A DNA stretch of 64,000 nt from Strigamia acuminata (GCA_949358305.1 OX442321.1:5481605-5545604), one strand, 5' to 3'; positions 34,056 through 44,845 are shown, counted from the stretch's first letter. A program made the numbers and translations. The notes: generated by a model from the sequence alone, not told the origin.

Positions 34056-35028
34056 TGCTGCGATCCGGGTTATTATCGCACTTATTTCTAATAAATAAGC
34101 ACGAAACCGCAGGTGAATGCTAAAATAGACTTACAATCAGCGGCCTTAAACTTGTCTAGGGTTAAGTTTATTAAGTAGGAAAATAAAGACACAATTTTTA
34201 TGATAAAAATCACACAAATTCTTTATTAAGTTAAATACAATGAAATATAAAATATATTGACTAGTTGAAATAGGAAGAGCGACAAGTCGCGTAACAATTT
34301 GAGCGGAAAACAATGGAAGGGCTTGCAACGACTGTTGCAAGCTACAAAGCGCTAAAATGGCGCTTAAACAACACACAGTTGTTAGGCGAAGGCAAAGGTC
34401 TTCGTTTGCTGAACTCACGAACGATGGTCGAAGACGATGGTTCTCGTGGGCTCCTTCTACGGCTCGTGCGACGGCTCGGCGGCGGTGGTTGACGGCTGTA
34501 GGCGTCCGACTCTCGTACGATGGCGGTGGCTGGCGTTCGCGCGGCAGCGACGGCGATGGTTCACGATCGTCGGGAAACTTCTTCTTCTCGATTGCTGGAA
34601 TTAGCTACGGCTAATTCAAGCAGAATTGCTGGCTTTGTGCTTTGGGTGGCACAAAGATAGCAGGTGAAACTGAGTTACAACGGTCCTCTATCAATACGTA
34701 TTGTCGGAGCAGATATCGCAGTGATGTTGAGGTTGTTGTTGTATTTTTCAGAGTCCCGATTTGAGCCAAGACGCGAGCCCAGCACGCTTCAATATTGCGC
34801 AGAAAACCTGCGCACTTAGCTCAAATGGGTGCAACTAGTGGTTATTACACCATATTGCACCATAACGGCTAATAACCGTTTTCACCCCGGACAACCTGGG
34901 GTGATATGTGCCTAGAGAGGATTTCTCCCCTCGGTCACATGATCTGACTTGGCGTGTGCCACAGTCAAATTAATTAGAAGACAATTAATTTTATCTTCTA
35001 AGTTGGTGAATATTTTGAGATCACCACA
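34056..35028 (-). mobile_element. 5' LTR of the Gypsy element (973 bp)
   Basis: This is the partner of 22658-23630 with the same length and no difference noticed. It should hold the promoter in the orientation that reads toward lower coordinates. Confidence 0.95.
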
Positions 35029-35133
35029 TGCGTGGAGAATATACGGATGCCGCGGGAGTTCAGCGTGTGGGTAGAAGACCTCATTGCCCCTTCTGCCGTG
35101 GTCGCGTGGTTAGCGTGCTCAGAATTTTTCTCT
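35029..35133 (+). CDS. RING finger, 3' part, of the interrupted MULE gene
   Basis: After the second TGCG duplication the frame started at 22359 continues, reading about 11 residues, then VGRRPHCPFCRGRV and a TAA at 35131-35133. The CPFC pair supplies the last two zinc ligands missing on the left side. This shows the RING was one exon before the Gypsy insertion. Low-complexity DNA with AATAAA-like sequence follows. Confidence 0.82.
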
Positions 35134-36521
35134 AAGATGTCATTTTCTTTTTTTACATAATAAACATTATATTCCAATATTTTAAAACCGCAATAAACAA
35201 TTTAAAACTGCTAGAATTCATTCGAAATTGGAATAAAAACATGAAATTAGTGCATTATTTGCCTCTTTAACTTCCTTGACCGCAACACTCCGAAGTGCTT
35301 CAAATTTCCCACTCACTTTGTAAGCGTTTTAAATACACACTAGGCTCGTTTGAGAAAATGATTTGTCCGTGTCCTCGTTCACTTTTCGATCTGCGCGACG
35401 GTCGACAGTCGATGGCTGACGGCCGTCGGACGTCGTACGTCGACTGTCGACCGTCAACTGTCGAATGTCGTGGCCGTCAGCTGAAGACTGTCGCGTCCGT
35501 CGGATGACAACAGCTGACGGTCAATCATGCTTTATTAGTTCGTTAGTTCATTTTTAACTTTGCTAAATGTTTTTTCATTCTTGTACAGTCACATCTTATT
35601 ATTTCATTCGGTTTTGTTCCAATCAATAAATAAATAAATACTCTTAATTTAAGAAAAAAAATTCAATATTATATTTATTCGCATTAAATTACAATTTGTA
35701 TGCAAATTAAACAATTTTGCTAGATGAGCAAAAAGACACTCAGATGTGCGATCACATACTATTTGCTATGGCGTATTGGCGAAGGAAATGCTTTTAACGA
35801 CGATGGATTTAATTAAGCGTTGTTCAACAGCAAAAACAATTTTACAATGCTGGCATATGTGGATCTGTGTGGATGTTAAAGCAAATATCGTGTGTTATGT
35901 GAAAAATAGAAAATTACAGCAAATAATCCAAAATACCAGCATCCAAAAATTTTAAAAAATTAAAAAAAAAATAGCCGAAAATTATCAAAATAACCTGAAG
36001 TAACACCAAATAACAACAAAAAAATTACCGAAAATAACAGAAAATAACAGAGAATCATCAAAAATTACCAAAAAAATAGAAAAAAAATTGACGGTTTTAG
36101 GATTTAGTGTATTATTTTGGTGGTGATAAGTTGGCAGTAAAAACCTTAGCGGTTTGGAATGGGTGGTGGTGTTGTGCTATGCTATGCAGCTAAAACAGCT
36201 TTACATGACACTTTACAATAATTAAATGCACATATTTAAAATATTTAAAAAAAATTATAAGTACCGGTATACATTATAAATACACCATAATTTGTGATAA
36301 AAGATGTTGTAGATGTGTATGTTTTGTGATGTTAAACGACTTTTGAATGCAGCTATTGTGTACTTTTTAAAAATCTTCATAATAACCATGTTAAATCAAA
36401 ATAAATTAGGCGCATTCAATTCTAAATTACAAAAATCCGATTTCAAAAACTTGATTACAGAATTGGTTTTTAACTTTGAACGAGTTAAAAACCGATAATC
36501 AAGTTTTTGATTATCTATTTA
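35134..36521. other. MULE interior right of the Gypsy insertion, no gene seen
   Basis: 35390-35530 is a GC-rich, self-complementary stretch of 'gtcgac', 'ctgacggc' and 'cgtcagctg' words that could fold into an extended hairpin. 35960-36080 is 'aaaataacagaaaat'-type low complexity. 36386-36495 is the direct repeat shared with 20390. No coding exon is convincing. Confidence 0.5.
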
Positions 36522-37961
36522 AATTATTATTTATTTTTTAAAGACCTGAGAACCGACCAAACACTGCCCGCATTTGCGCGATCGAATGCAGCCAAACATC
36601 CGCCGCATTCGATCGCCCAAATACGGCCGGTGTTTGGCTGTATTCGATCGCCCAAATACGGCGGGTGTTTAGCTGTATTCGATCGCGCAAATGCGGCGGG
36701 TGTTTGGCTGTATTCGATCGCCCAAATACGGCGGGTGTTTAGCTGTATTCGATCGCGCAAATGCGGCGGGTGTTTGGCTGTATTCGATCGCCCAAATACG
36801 GCGGGTGTTTAGCTGTATTCGATCGCGCAAATGCGGCATGTGTAAAAATCGATTGGTACTGTTGCGGATCAGCTAGCAATACGTTCTTGTAGCCTACCAA
36901 TATTAGGCCAATATTGGCTTTAGCACTGTGACATCCGGTCACTTCTCGCCTGGCATCACGTCCACAGTTCGTTTGCTTTAGGGAATCACGTCCACTCAAC
37001 GTTCTGTTTAATTCGTCTTATTTAAACAGCAGAACTTCCTAAATAAATCAGTCGACCAGTTTAAACAAACCAAGCAAACCAAGCACTTTAAATACACACT
37101 CGGCTCGTTCAATTTCAATTCGCCATTGGAAACGCAAAACCCTTTTCAATGGCGAAATTCAGCACACACATATTCGCCATTGGTCACGTTTTTGCGTTTC
37201 CAATGGCGAAATTCAGCACACACATATTCGCCATTGGTCACGTTTTTGCGTTTCCAATGGCGAAATTCAGCACACACATATTCGCCATTGGTCACGTTTT
37301 TGCGTTTCCAATGGCGAAATTCAGCACACACATATTCGCCATTGGTCACGTTTTTGCGTTTCCAATGGCGAAATTCAGCACACACATATTCGCCATTGGT
37401 CACGTTTTTGCGTTTCCAACGGCGAAATTCAGCACACACATATTCGCCATTGGTCACGTTTTTGCGTTTCCAACGGCGAAATTCAGCACACACATATTCG
37501 CCATTGGTCACGTTTTTGCGTTTCCAATGGCGAAATTCAGCACACACATATTCGCCATTGGTCACGTTTTTGCGTTTCCAATGGCGAAATTCAGCACACA
37601 CATATTCGCCATTGGTCACGTTTTTGCGTTTCCAATGGCGAAATTCAGCACACACATATTCGCCATTGGTCACGTTTTTGCGTTTCCAATGGCGAATTTC
37701 AACATGCACATATTCGCCATTGGAAGCGTAAAAACGTTCCCAATGGCGAATTTTACATTAAAAACAAATCTCCCACATTCGCCCTTGGAAACAGAAAATA
37801 TCTTTCCAATGGCGAATGTGGGAAATAAAACATTCCTGCACTCAAAAAACGTTTCCAATGGCGAATTTAATAAAATTTGCCATTGGAAACGTCAAAATAG
37901 GTTTCTAAAGGCGAATTTCCAAAATTCGCCCTTAGACGATTCGCCGTTGGAACAGGTACCC
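36522..37961. repeat. Right long terminal inverted repeat of the MULE
   Basis: Reverse complement of 13741-15600, with the same order of modules. It has about eight 35-bp units (36570-36838), the linker, about eleven 54-bp units (37118-37720), diverged 'aatggcgaat' words and the terminus ending ggtaccc at 37961. The arms differ in array length, so they are not equalised by gene conversion. Confidence 0.88.
37118..37720. repeat. 54-bp tandem array, right arm (about 11 units)
   Basis: Same unit as the left array in opposite orientation. Two adjacent units carry 'ccaacggcgaa' instead of 'ccaatggcgaa'. The 'ctattgg...ccaatag' variant of the left arm is absent here. Confidence 0.95.
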
Positions 37962-37970
37962 GTTTTTAAT
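37962..37970. repeat. Right 9-bp target-site duplication of the MULE (gtttttaat)
   Basis: It matches 13732-13740. Directly after it the interrupted repeat unit resumes with taatgtttctacc, as in uninterrupted sister copies. Confidence 0.9.
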
Positions 37971-38580
37971 TAATGTTTCTACCTAAAAAGTCCAATAACA
38001 AACTTGTTTTGTATATACACACAAAGACAGTGCTTTAGATAAACACTTTATTCTTATTTGATGATTTGTATATACATAGAAACTGATCGCAAATCCAAAG
38101 TACACGGTACACTCGGCGTGTCCGTACATTTTGTCGTGACCTTAGACGAACTGTGAAGCAAGAACAAAAAGACAAAAAATTAAGAACTAAAGTTTCATGT
38201 TTTTTTTAATCACATGGCATTCTGTGGCTACAGAACCTTGATATTTATCGATTTTTAAATATCGATTCGATATTTTAACAATAATAATAGATATTCTCTA
38301 CTCTTTACTAGCTGCATACTGTATCGATGTGTCTTACGATATTGCGGATCGAATCCTTTAAACCTCTATAGTCTGTCCTATCCTGTGAGGTTTTTTATTT
38401 CTTAAGTGAATTATGTGACTGATCCAAATCTGAATCTGGCTTCAACTTATTTATATTCAGTTTTGGTTTTTAATTAATATTTCTATCTTTTATAAATGTC
38501 TTCTATTTTCTCTTTGCATTATTGCATTTACTAATTTCACGGCTGAATCTGAATTTGCGCTATTTTATATATTATATTAT
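37971..38580 (-). repeat. Repeat unit U1, distal part, with AT palindrome
   Basis: Continuation of the unit broken at 13740; near-identical stretches lie at 43785-44390, 51800-52430 and 59435-59920. It includes 'acacacaaagacagtgcttt', 'gtacacggtacactcggcgt' and a conserved AT palindrome (tatttatcgatttttaaata, tcgattcgatatt) at about 38240-38275. Confidence 0.85.
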
Positions 38581-38598
38581 AAACAAAATTTACACCAA

Positions 38599-38949
38599 TT
38601 AAACCCTAAAAATAACGAGTAGAAATAACAACATGATAATGATAACAAAACTAGCTGTGCTTATCCAAAACAACTTGTCATTTTGGTCCTGAGCCTACTG
38701 ATAGGCAAGCCGAGCCTCATTTCTTTGTGTTTCTACTAGCTTAAGCCGAGTCTGAACATCATCTCTTTCCTTTTCTAGTTCTCTAATTCGGTCTAAAAGC
38801 TGCTGTTGTCTTCTATTTTTCTTCTCTAGGATTGCATTGACTAATTGCATGCAATTCTCTGAATGTAACATTGCAATCGTCAATCTCCTAATTTTGGTGT
38901 TTAAACCCGCCTCTGTCAGTTCTTCATTAGGAAGTGCGTTTTTTGGCAT
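38599..38949 (-). pseudogene. Coiled-coil, C-terminal-anchor family member, copy A (one in-frame TAG)
   Basis: ATG at 38949 (MPKNALPNEELTEAGLNTKI), then a strongly heptad-like region (LVNAILEKKNRRQQQLLDRI, RELEKERDDVQTRLKLVETQ). An in-frame TAG falls at 38695-38697. After it comes AQDQNDKLFWISTASFVIII followed by MLLFLLVIFRV and TAA at 38599, a classic C-terminal membrane anchor. A 5' UTR intron is conserved (donor gatc|gtaagta near 39012, acceptor tttatag before acaaacaATG). In family terms this is a roughly 116-residue tail-anchored protein. Its biochemical role is unknown and this copy is broken. Confidence 0.7.
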
Positions 38950-39133
38950 TGTTTGTCTATAAATTAATTGAAAATTTTGTGTATTGGAATATTTTGATTT
39001 AAAAAATTACTTACGATCTTGGAAAAATAAAAGAATAACTGCAAATAATTAAGAGCAGTATGTAACCACGTGGTTGAATTGAAAAAATAAATGTGATTGG
39101 TCAGCTAGAATCACGTCATTTCATAAATCTATT

Positions 39134-39450
39134 TTACTCAAAACTGTCGAAGCTGTTATACGGAATAAACACAAAAACGTGAAAAACACGTTGATATCTA
39201 GGCTGCCGAACATTTTGAAGGAAAATGGCCGACAGCTGAGCCTGAGTTCTCTCTGCTTGCACTCTCAGAAGCTGAGCCTCGAAATCATCTCTTTGAGTTT
39301 CTACTTCCTCAATTAGTTGCAAATTCCTTTGACGTCTTCTGTTATCTCTCTCTGTAATTGCGTCGACTAGTTTCTTAGCTACATCGCAAGTTACCCTTTC
39401 TTTTAATCGCTTAATTTTGGTGGCTAAACCGGAATTGGTCAGGCGACAGT
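39134..39450 (-). pseudogene. Coiled-coil family member, copy B (start codon lost, altered C-terminus)
   Basis: The frame encodes NCRLTNSGLATKIKRLKERV, CDVAKKLVDAITERDNRRRQ and RNLQLIEEVETQRDDFEAQL, clearly paralogous to copy A. The position of the family ATG (after agacaaaca) reads AAA, and no other start lies before the stop upstream. Instead of a membrane anchor it ends IFLQNVRQPRYQRVFHVFVF, IPYNSFDSFE. The same alternative end is present at 50740-50830, so it arose before those copies separated. Confidence 0.6.
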
Positions 39451-39459
39451 TTTTAACTT

Positions 39460-40135
39460 TTGTTTGTCTTTATTTACAATTTCAAGTCTGAAATAAGCTT
39501 ACCGGTAATAAAATTCAATCTTGACTTGTCTTGTCCAGTCTACAACTAGAATGCGAAGGCAACACTACGCTGTATGAAATCCCAACAGGCCTAACCCTAA
39601 GCCAAGCCTCTGAAAATATAGAGAAAAACACAAGACAGTTGATTAAGACAGTTGATTAACAGATCTAATCAAACTTACAAAGCAACCCTTTTTGATAAAA
39701 GTAAAATTCTCCTCCTGGATGTAAAGGCCAATGTTGCTGGTTTTCCCTCCATGCTCTCGAATATTGTCTCTTCAATGACTGAATTCGTCTTATTCTTGGG
39801 AACTAAAGATTATTTAAGTTATTTAATTATAAAAAAAAATGTTTAACTCACTTCGTCATGTTGGAGCTGCTGCCATTGACCAGCTGCAATCTTTTCACCA
39901 CCTGATCTCTCAAAAACAAAGTTTAGCAATACTGTATTATCGGTCCACGTATACTGGTGGTAGTAATCATGGAAGATGTCACTAAAACTACCAAGCTAGA
40001 TAAATATAATTAATTAAATATGAACAAAGATGATATAAACGCTTACTTTTGGCACAGCTTGAGAAACAGAAAAACAAATGCAGCTCCTGCTAAAATTCAA
40101 GGTAATGCTGTAGCCCAGGGGTCGGCAATTAATTT
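39460..40135. other. Decayed unit sequence, no gene seen
   Basis: AT-rich sequence between coiled-coil fragments. A few short open frames lack paralogues or splice context. A 'caggggtcggca' hAT-like terminus lies at 40116. Confidence 0.4.
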
Positions 40136-40147
40136 TAAGTGGGGTCG

Positions 40148-40450
40148 GGATACTATTGAAAATTTTTATCGAGCTCCAGAACTCGTTCTAAGAACTTCCT
40201 CTCCATTCTCTCTAATTCTTTGCATCTTCGGTCTTTAATGAGCTTGTGCCTACGATCACTGCTCATCGTAAAATCTAAAGACGAAAGAGTAGGTGTTTAA
40301 ATTGACTTTGCAAAATCCATGATTTTTCTCAGTTAAGCTTTAACACGCCGGTTTTCCTCAGCTTTGAGTTTTATCTCATCCAAGGTTTCTTTCTTCATTT
40401 CTTTCTTTACAATTTTCCGGAGAACTTTCAAAAGTTCGACGTTTTTCATT
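40148..40450 (-). CDS. Two small Lys/Glu-rich coiled-coil ORFs
   Basis: On the minus strand 40450-40335 reads MKNVELLKVLRKIVKKEMKK, ETLDEIKLKAEENRRVKA and a stop. About 40252-40148 reads MSSDRRHKLIKDRRCKELER, MERKFLERVLELDKNFQ and a stop, behind a possible acceptor (gtctttag). They may be separate tiny ORFs or two exons (donor cggcgt|gttaaa is weak). Composition resembles the coiled-coil family nearby, but no copy exists elsewhere in the window to confirm it. Confidence 0.35.
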
Positions 40451-40817
40451 GCTGGTTTTCTGGCATCAGGCACCAGGCGAACCTAGCGTTTATGGTATTA
40501 AACACCTCGTGCGAATGTGCATTGCGACCGAAAGCAGACTAAATGACACTTTAAATGCAGCCACTTCAAAGTGTAATGTGTAATCCAATATAAACTTTAT
40601 TTATTAAATAATCAAAACGCTAAAAATGAAAGCGCTGGCAAAAAAAAAATACATATTACAAAAACGCTGAAACTTAACGCTGGCAATGCTGTGCACCTAA
40701 AAATATGTATAAAAAATAAACAGAAATAGGATTTTGAGTGTAAAAATCCATTTACTACCGGAAGGAGGGCCACTCGTCTTTTGGTATAGTAAATGCTACG
40801 CCAACCGACCACATCAT

Positions 40818-40985
40818 GTCATGAACAAGCACGCTGAGCGTCAAGCTGAGCCTCATTTCTCTCTGTTTGTGCTTGTTGAAGTTGAACCTGCGCTTGAAGT
40901 CGAACTTCTTCAGCTTGCTGTATTTGGATTAGATCCTGTTGATGACGCCTGTGTTCGCGTTGCCTTTTTAACGGATTCGCTTTTT
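40818..40985 (-). pseudogene. Coiled-coil family member, copy C (fragment)
   Basis: The minus strand encodes LKRQREHRRHQQDLIQIQQA, EEVRLQAQVQLQQAQTERNE and AQLDAQRACS before a stop. The NRRHQQDL-like and TQRNEAQL-like motifs match the family's coil, but both the N-terminus and the membrane anchor are missing. Confidence 0.5.
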
Positions 40986-41634
40986 TTCTCCGTTTTCAGT
41001 TTTTTTGGTCTAAAAAAATAATTGAAACTTAAATTATTGTCACATGAACTTTTCGTCACAGATTTTTTCCTTTTCTGTTTCGGAATTCAGAATATGAGTT
41101 TCTTTAAGGGGCTAGCCTACCCGCCATCTTGCCTGTTTTCTGATGCTATATGGCGGTCTTAGTTAGGTCATTTTTTAAAAATTTAATGCACTGTTAGTTG
41201 AAGTGGGGCGCGGAAGATCACCTTGCTTAAAAATGGGTCGCGATGCTAAAAAGTTTGGGAACCCCTGTTCTAGAGCAATCCGAGGTTGGACTGCTTGGCA
41301 ATTCAGACCAACATGGCGCTCATCCAAGAGTGCCTTTTTATTGGCTTAATCCTACTTAGGGGCCATAAGTTTCTTACACTCATTATACGCCCTAAAGAGT
41401 CGATAACTACAAAAGTAAATATTAAAACATTTGTTTTATTCTTACAAACCATCCTGTCTTCATTTTATAATTTTTATAACTATCCTATGCGCCAGATGGG
41501 TGTATGTCAAAATTAGCAAAAAAAAAACAAAAACACGATCCAAACGTAAACTCGCATTTCCTTTGAATTACACAACTAAAAAAATAATTATTATTATTTA
41601 AAAAAAAAAATTCAATAAAAAAAATCCTCTTTAG

Positions 41635-41910
41635 TAGCCCGAGCACGAGCTGGCATCAGTGTAAAGCTTCAACGGTCTTTTAGTTTGGTTATAGTTATAA
41701 TCCGTAATGTAAGGTTTCGTTTATATACTGCAAGGTTCTTTTGAGAGTCCTGAGGTGTATTTTGGTTGGTTTACTGCTGGTCGTTGATAATCTGCTTACA
41801 GTATAGGCAAGATTGGGCCTCGATCTGAGCATTAAATACATATTATCCAACATTTCCTCATATATTCTTGCGTCCACGTGGCGTGAATGTTTCTGAAGAG
41901 TCAAGATCTT
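41635..41910 (-). pseudogene. Ty1/Copia pol fragment (RT-RNase H junction)
   Basis: The minus-strand frame 41904-41695 reads MYLMLRSRPNLAYTVSRLST, then TSSKPTKIHLRTLKRTLQYI and NETLHYGL. This is the conserved Copia segment of 'tRPDla..vs.lsr....P...h....krvlrYlkgT..ygl'. A frameshift then leads to LKLYTDASSCSGY, resembling the RNase H start. It is a short, frameshifted relic with no flanking LTRs seen. Confidence 0.75.
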
Positions 41911-42049
41911 GGTAGATTACTATTGGTGCTTTCTTTTTCTTACATATTCTTTCAAGATCTTCTTGGCTGAGATTAATTCCACCTTTTCCTACTCTTATTC
42001 TCTCTTGGTTTACCTGTATAGTTTGAAAACTCCGGTATTAGATTGAATC

Positions 42050-43780
42050 GTGCAATCGCCTTTTCATCATTTCAACTTCGTGCGTAGAAGCGATGATCTC
42101 AGTGGAGTGAATTTAAGCGATAGAAAAATTGTAACAAAAAAAAAGGGAACAGAAAGGCGAAAAATTGATCTGAATTTCTATTGGGCAGGGAAAAAGTTAT
42201 TAGTCGGGACCCGAAATCATCAAATTTTCTTAGACTGGGTCATGGTCAGGGTTGCACGCGTTACTGTAATTTGGTAACTAGTTACCAACCGTTACCCTTA
42301 CTACTTACTTGTTAGTGAGTCTAGTTACCACTATTGGAAAAATGCAAATTTAGGTCCGAAAACACATTGTTTGAGCGTAAAAATCCATTTTATTAGCCGA
42401 AACTTAACTAAAACTCTAACAATTCATCAAAAATTCATCAGTTTGAAATTTTTATCTGTCATTTGTTTATCAATACAAAAATTCAAAATTCCCTGCCACT
42501 GACTGTGAGTTGCAGTGTCACTCTGTTGGGAGCAACTGTTATTAACTATTTCTGAGGAGCTAAAAACCAATAATGCTTTACTGTCGCCATAGCAACAGTC
42601 ACGTGTTTGTGTTCTTCGTTCCATTTCACAGGTCGTTTTCATCCTATGCGCGTCGATGCGTGTCCGTTGTTCACGTTAATTCGGGTTTGATTTCCAAAAG
42701 GTTGATTGGTTTCATAAACACGGGATTAACATTTCCACGAATTTCTCAGCAAGTTTTTATTTCTGTGAAAAATGATTCATTTATTTTCTTACAGACCGGT
42801 ATGTTCTTTTGCTATTGTTTGGCGTCATTTTAGGCTTACGATAGGCCTCGTTCGAAATGTATTTTCTTCCGTATTTCTTCAGTTATGTGGCGGTTGAGTA
42901 TTTATTTGGCAAGAATATTATTTGATGTGTCTTTTGGAGCTGTTTGCTGGTTTTTGATGCTTTTTCAAAGTTTGGTTTGAATTTTACATTTGAAATTGAA
43001 TTTGTCTCGTCAAGATTGGTAATGGCATTCTAACTCCAGTTTGTTTCATTTTTTCTGTGCATTTACAATACACATTGAAATTAACTTTTTGTGTAGGAGT
43101 GCATATATTTGCAAAACCTCTTTCTCCTCATCAGTCTTGTGTTTCATTTTTCAGACTGAATTGAAAATTGTTGGCCATCTATTATTTCAACAACTCTTGA
43201 ACATCCTTTGTACTTGCTCCAGGTTTTGTGACCATTTTGTGCCAGTGTTACATTGAACATATCCACAAGTGAATTTGGACGCATTAATGGGTCCCATTCG
43301 TCTTGGTGCCCTGTGCAGCTCTTGATTCTACCATTGTATTGTATCTAAAATGGACCCAGAAGTCTTGCCACCATAAATCATTCATTTATTGCTGCCTGTG
43401 CTTATTTATGCCATTACCTCCATTCTACATACCTTCTACTAGTTTGAACAGTTTAGTGGAGCTTTTGGTTGCATGTCTGACATGATTTTTCTTTAATCAA
43501 ACCAGCAATTCATTTTTTTGTGGATATTTTGGAGTGGTTTTGGTTATTTTTTAGTGGTTGTAGTAATTTCAAGTCGTTTTGGATGTGTTTTGATGGCTTC
43601 CCATCTAAATGCAGCGAATGGTGTAATGAATGCTGTTCTATCCCCATCTTTTTGTCTCTTTGCTTATCAGAAACTATCTTCAAACCTCTATAGTCTATCC
43701 TATCTTGATCCAAATCTGGCTTATTGATAAGCAGTCTTCAACTTATTTATATTCAGTGTTGGTTTTTAATTAATGTTTTT
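42050..43780 (-). repeat. Repeat unit U2, proximal part
   Basis: An intact-looking copy of the segment split at 13740, matching 12400-13740, 47890-49290 and 57700-58400. On the minus strand about 43345-43155 contains the conserved 3' exon also seen at 48904-48680: DEWDPLMRPNSLVD, NVTLAQNGHKTWSKYKGCSR and a stop after QFSIQSEK. The sequence ggtttttaattaatg near 43758 is the empty-site equivalent of the MULE insertion. Confidence 0.85.
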
Positions 43781-43784
43781 ACCT

Positions 43785-44395
43785 TCTATAAAAGTCCAAT
43801 AACAAACTTGTTGTGTATATACACACAAAGACAGTGCTTTAGATAAACACTTTATTCTTATTTGATGATTTATATATACATAGAAACTGATCGCAAATCC
43901 AAAGTACACGGTACACTCGGCGTGTCCGTACATTCTGTCGTGACCTTAGGCGAACTGTGAAGCAAAAACAAAAAGACAAAAAACTAAGAACTAAAGTTTA
44001 ATGTTTTTTTTAATCATATGGCATTCTGTGGCTACAGAACCTTGATATTTATCGATTTTTAAATATCGATTCGATATTTTAACAATAATAATAGATATTC
44101 TCTACTCTTTACTAGCTGCATACTGTATCGATATGTCTTACGGATATTGCGGATCGAATCCTTTAAACCTCTATAGTCTATCCTATCCTGTGAGGTTTTT
44201 TATTTCTTAAGTGAATTAAGTGACTGATCCAAATCTGAATCTGGCTTCAACTTATTTATATTCAGTTTTGGTTTTTAATTAATATTTCTATCATTTATAA
44301 GTGTCTTCTATTTTCTCTTTCCATTATTGCATTTACAAATTTCACGGCTGAATCTGAATTTGCGCTATCTTATATATTATATTATAAACAAAAAT
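43785..44395 (-). repeat. Repeat unit U2, distal part with AT palindrome
   Basis: Near-identical to 37971-38580, including the same short-motif order and the tatttatcgatttttaaata palindrome, ending at the 3' end of coiled-coil copy D. Confidence 0.85.
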
Positions 44396-44403
44396 TACAC
44401 CAA

Positions 44404-44710
44404 TTAAACCCTAAAAATAACGAGTATAAATAACATGATAATGATAACAAAAGCAGATGTGTTTATCCAAGACAACTGCTAATTTTGGTCCTGAGCCCGC
44501 TGACAGGCAAGCCGAGCCTCATTTCTTTGTGTTTCTACTAGCTTAAGCCGAGTCTGAACATCCCTTTGCTTTTCTAGTTCTCTGATTCTTTTTAAAAGCT
44601 GGTCTTGCCTTCGATTTTCCTTCTCTAGGATTGCATTGACTAATTTCATGCCTTGCTCTGAATGTAACATTGCAATCGTTAGCCTCCTAATTTTGGTGTT
44701 TAAACCTGAC
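44404..44710 (-). pseudogene. Coiled-coil, C-terminal-anchor family member, copy D (5' truncated, one TAG)
   Basis: It begins SGLNTKIRRLTIAMLHSEQG directly after a remnant of the 5' intron donor, so the first coding bases are deleted. The coil follows (LVNAILEKENRRQDQLLKRI). An in-frame TAG at 44479-44481 precedes QLSWINTSAFVIIIMLFILV, IFRV and TAA. A stop just before the membrane anchor is thus seen in copies A (after LAYQ), D and E (after AQDQN). Confidence 0.65.
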
Positions 44711-44744
44711 TTACGATCTTGGAAAAATAAAAGAATAACTGCAA

Positions 44745-44845
44745 ATAATTACACTATGTACAATAAAAACATTATTATTATAAAAACCGCCAGGATAATC
44801 ATCCGGGCCTCGTCTCTGTGTGCGTTTGCCATGCTTGCCATTTGT
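44745..44845 (-). pseudogene. Orphan C-terminal membrane-anchor exon fragment
   Basis: The minus strand reads MASMANAHRDEARMIILAVF, IIIMFLLYIV then stop, a hydrophobic tail of the same type as at 61700-61600 (RDEAPLIILAVIAIILFLLY). It has no coil upstream in frame. Confidence 0.45.

Larger units (their letters stand above)
22658..35028 (-). mobile_element. Ty3/Gypsy LTR retrotransposon with a spliced third ORF, 12.37 kb
   Basis: Element order (minus strand) is 5' LTR 35028-34056, primer-binding site 34053-34036, gag, pol, third ORF, polypurine tract about 23642-23631, 3' LTR 23630-22658. The pol order protease, RT, RNase H, integrase places it in Ty3/Gypsy. All large frames are open and the LTRs look identical, so the insertion is recent. 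It sits inside the RING exon of the MULE with a TGCG duplication. Confidence 0.95.
13741..37961 (+). mobile_element. Giant foldback-type Mutator-like (MULE) DNA transposon, 24.2 kb
   Basis: The ends are inverted copies. The left begins ggggtgccgttccaacgg; the reverse complement of the right begins gggtacctgttccaacgg. Both continue with cgaatcgtc(c/t)aagggcgaat. The element is flanked by the 9-bp duplication gtttttaat. Its uninterrupted target is visible in sister repeats near 43760, 49272 and 59415. Each end is a long composite inverted repeat: left about 1.86 kb (13741-15600), right about 1.44 kb (36522-37961), made of a 54-bp array and a 35-bp array. The interior carries a FLYWCH/MULE transposase frame on the plus strand with a RING-finger 3' end, exon-like segments of unknown origin, a hAT-type MITE and a nested Gypsy element. 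Without the Gypsy insertion it would be about 11.85 kb. Mobility by this copy is doubtful because the transposase frame is broken. Confidence 0.9.

Noticed and set aside
40116-41276. A hAT element between caggggtcggca (40116) and the tgggaacccctg end near 41272
   Set aside because: Both look like hAT-type termini, but the flanking 8 bp (ctgtagcc versus ttctagag) do not match, so they may belong to different decayed copies.
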